Origin: Puccinellia tenuiflora
Taxonomy: Eukaryota > Streptophyta > Magnoliopsida > Poales > Poaceae
Direction: 5' to 3'
NCBI GenBank assembly: GCA_012064385.1
Contig: QRDG01001840.1
Span: 62,001 to 126,000 of the forward strand
Length of the DNA stretch: 64,000 nt
Positions 62,963-64,000 of this stretch are shown piece after piece; within the stretch, counting starts at the first letter, position 1, and every line of letters starts with the position of its first letter. Under the pieces are notes generated by a model. It had not been told where the DNA came from. It worked only from the letters and a program-made list of their open reading frames with translations, and searched no databases. The position numbers and the translations under genes are program-made.

Positions 62963-64000
62963 TTATCATTATTTATTTAATAACCTAAATGGGGTGAAAC
63001 CACTTTAGTTAGTTAGATAATTTCATAAGCTTTCCAGAACATTTTCATTTGCTATTTTTAGATTCCTAGATCTCAAGATATTGAATTTCAAAGTTCTAAT
63101 CAAATTTCTGACAGAGAAATTTCCCTATTTTAAGTTTATCGATTAGCACATTTGTCATTTTAATTTTGAATCAGGGAATTACCCTACATGATCATAGACT
63201 GCATTAATGTGAAGATGACATGCTATACTAGCTATAAGATTTTAGTTTGGTAATTTTAGACCTCTGGTTGAATAGTAAAATACATGGGAAAAGGGCTATG
63301 TTCTGTTATTTCATGTGTTGAACTGAACTGATTAGCTATCTTCCTCAGATTATATCTTTTATCTAGATTTTATTTTGGGGTTCACAATAATTGTTCATGG
63401 TGGTACACTAACTATACTAACATGACATGCCACTACTAATATCCAAATAAATCTAGATTAATTTCTATGATTGGATCAAAAGGCCTAAGCAGTAATCTGT
63501 TTTCAGAAGTTTCTGAAAACAGACAGAACATAGCTACTTTGCCTCATGTTTCCATCAAGCTAGACTAATTATTTTTGAAAACTAAAACTTTCATTTGAAT
63601 CTATGTAACTTGCTCTTTCTAACCATGCAAAGATTTCAAATTTTGGTGGAGCATATTTCTCAGAAAATGCATGCAAAGGTGGCTACTCTAAACAGGTTTC
63701 CAGACTTAGCAGATTTCTTCAGATTTCGAAATCTGGGCGGGAGTGCACTGTGGCCGTTGATCGCAAGATCGACGGCTCACAGCCATCGTCTGCCTCCCGA
63801 CGGGACAGAGAACAGGGAGAGAGGGAAGAGGGCGGGGCTCGCCGGAGGGCTACCTGCCGGCGGTGAGGGGCGGCGGCGAGGGTTGGGGTCGGCTGCGGGT
63901 GGTCCGGGCTGCAGCTGGGTGGCGGTGGAGTCGTCGGGGAAGCACCACAGCGGCAGCACGGCGTCGGCGGCCGTGCAGCTCGGAGTGGAGCTCCGGCGGC
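62963..64000. other. Non-coding stretch, AT-rich then GC-rich at the window end
   Basis: 62963-63720 is AT-rich with no coding frame. From about 63720 the sequence becomes GC-rich with GGCCGTTGATCGCAAGATC and CGCCGGAGG motifs, like the GC-rich leader blocks of the TGTAACA-type LTRs read on the minus strand (compare 32200-32300). It may be the LTR of another minus-strand gypsy insertion running out of the window. Its boundary was not found. Confidence 0.4.

Larger units (their letters stand above)
59741..64000 (+). mobile_element. Athila-lineage (Sabrina/WHAM-like) gypsy element, 3' part beyond window
   Basis: The 5' LTR runs 59741-61288 (TGATGCATGTAAAATGC to GGGTATCA). The primer site TGGCGCCGTTGCCGGGGA at 61299-61316 fits tRNA-Asp, as used by Athila elements. 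The internal region starts with a frame not related to gag that I can recognise (61523-62962). The left flank is CACTC. The right end is not in the window, and the GC-rich sequence after about 63720 may belong to yet another insertion. The LTR is a diverged relative of the solo LTR at 1205-2574. Confidence 0.82.

Overview
This is a stretch of intergenic DNA from a large grass genome, most likely a pooid cereal relative (Triticeae or a close tribe). The evidence is the repeat content: a BARE/Angela/WIS-like Ty1-copia element, an Athila-lineage (Sabrina/WHAM-like) Ty3-gypsy element, a Tat-lineage gypsy element with an antisense gene, and several very long-LTR, gag/pol-poor gypsy derivatives (LARD-like) whose LTRs begin TGTAACA. 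I found no convincing single-copy host gene, tRNA, rRNA or miRNA. The window is best read as nested transposons. Family names are from recalled hallmarks and were not searched.

Layout, left to right. 1-5303: unclassified sequence with a solo Athila-type LTR (1205-2574, target duplication ATGGT), two Helitron-like termini (ending 3083 and 3470), a probable Copia LTR piece and the first 114 bp of a gypsy LTR. 5304-30192: a copia element with an uninterrupted 1322-codon polyprotein (24938-28906). Its 5' LTR is split by a 16.7-kb insertion (5955-22632, target duplication TAATC) built as LTR-internal-LTR-internal-LTR, that is, a non-autonomous gypsy element with three 4.06-kb LTRs and two internal regions, each carrying the same 282-codon ORF. 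The copia U3 carries a five-unit heat-shock element next to its TATA box. A single N at 30193 truncates the copia 3' LTR.

30194-37507 and 58867-59740: minus-strand gypsy derivatives. A 2.9-kb LTR (30360-33271) sits in the LTR of a second element ('X', to 36606). The X LTR also holds a 2.7-kb DNA transposon candidate (33686-36354) that contains a 44-unit array of 22-23-bp repeats and a GC-rich, gene-like segment. The X internal region was split by a Tat-lineage gypsy element (37508-58866, 508-bp LTRs).

The Tat element has gag and a one-frame protease-RT-RNaseH-second RNaseH-integrase on the minus strand, broken by stops and frameshifts. On the opposite strand it has a multi-exon gene with its own TATA box and canonical splice sites (38502-51038). 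A third LARD-like element (40084-49420, target duplication CATTC) landed inside one exon of that antisense gene.

59741-64000: an Athila-type element (LTR 59741-61288, tRNA-Asp-type primer site). In the gag position it has a non-gag ORF with two C-terminal hydrophobic segments, and it is cut by the window end.

The autonomous-type elements (copia, Tat) carry enzyme genes. The LARD-like elements keep LTRs, primer sites, polypurine tracts and one small ORF each, so they presumably depended on enzymes from relatives. Insertion order inferred from nesting: X, then Tat, then the CATTC element; and a gypsy LTR, then copia, then the triple-LTR element.
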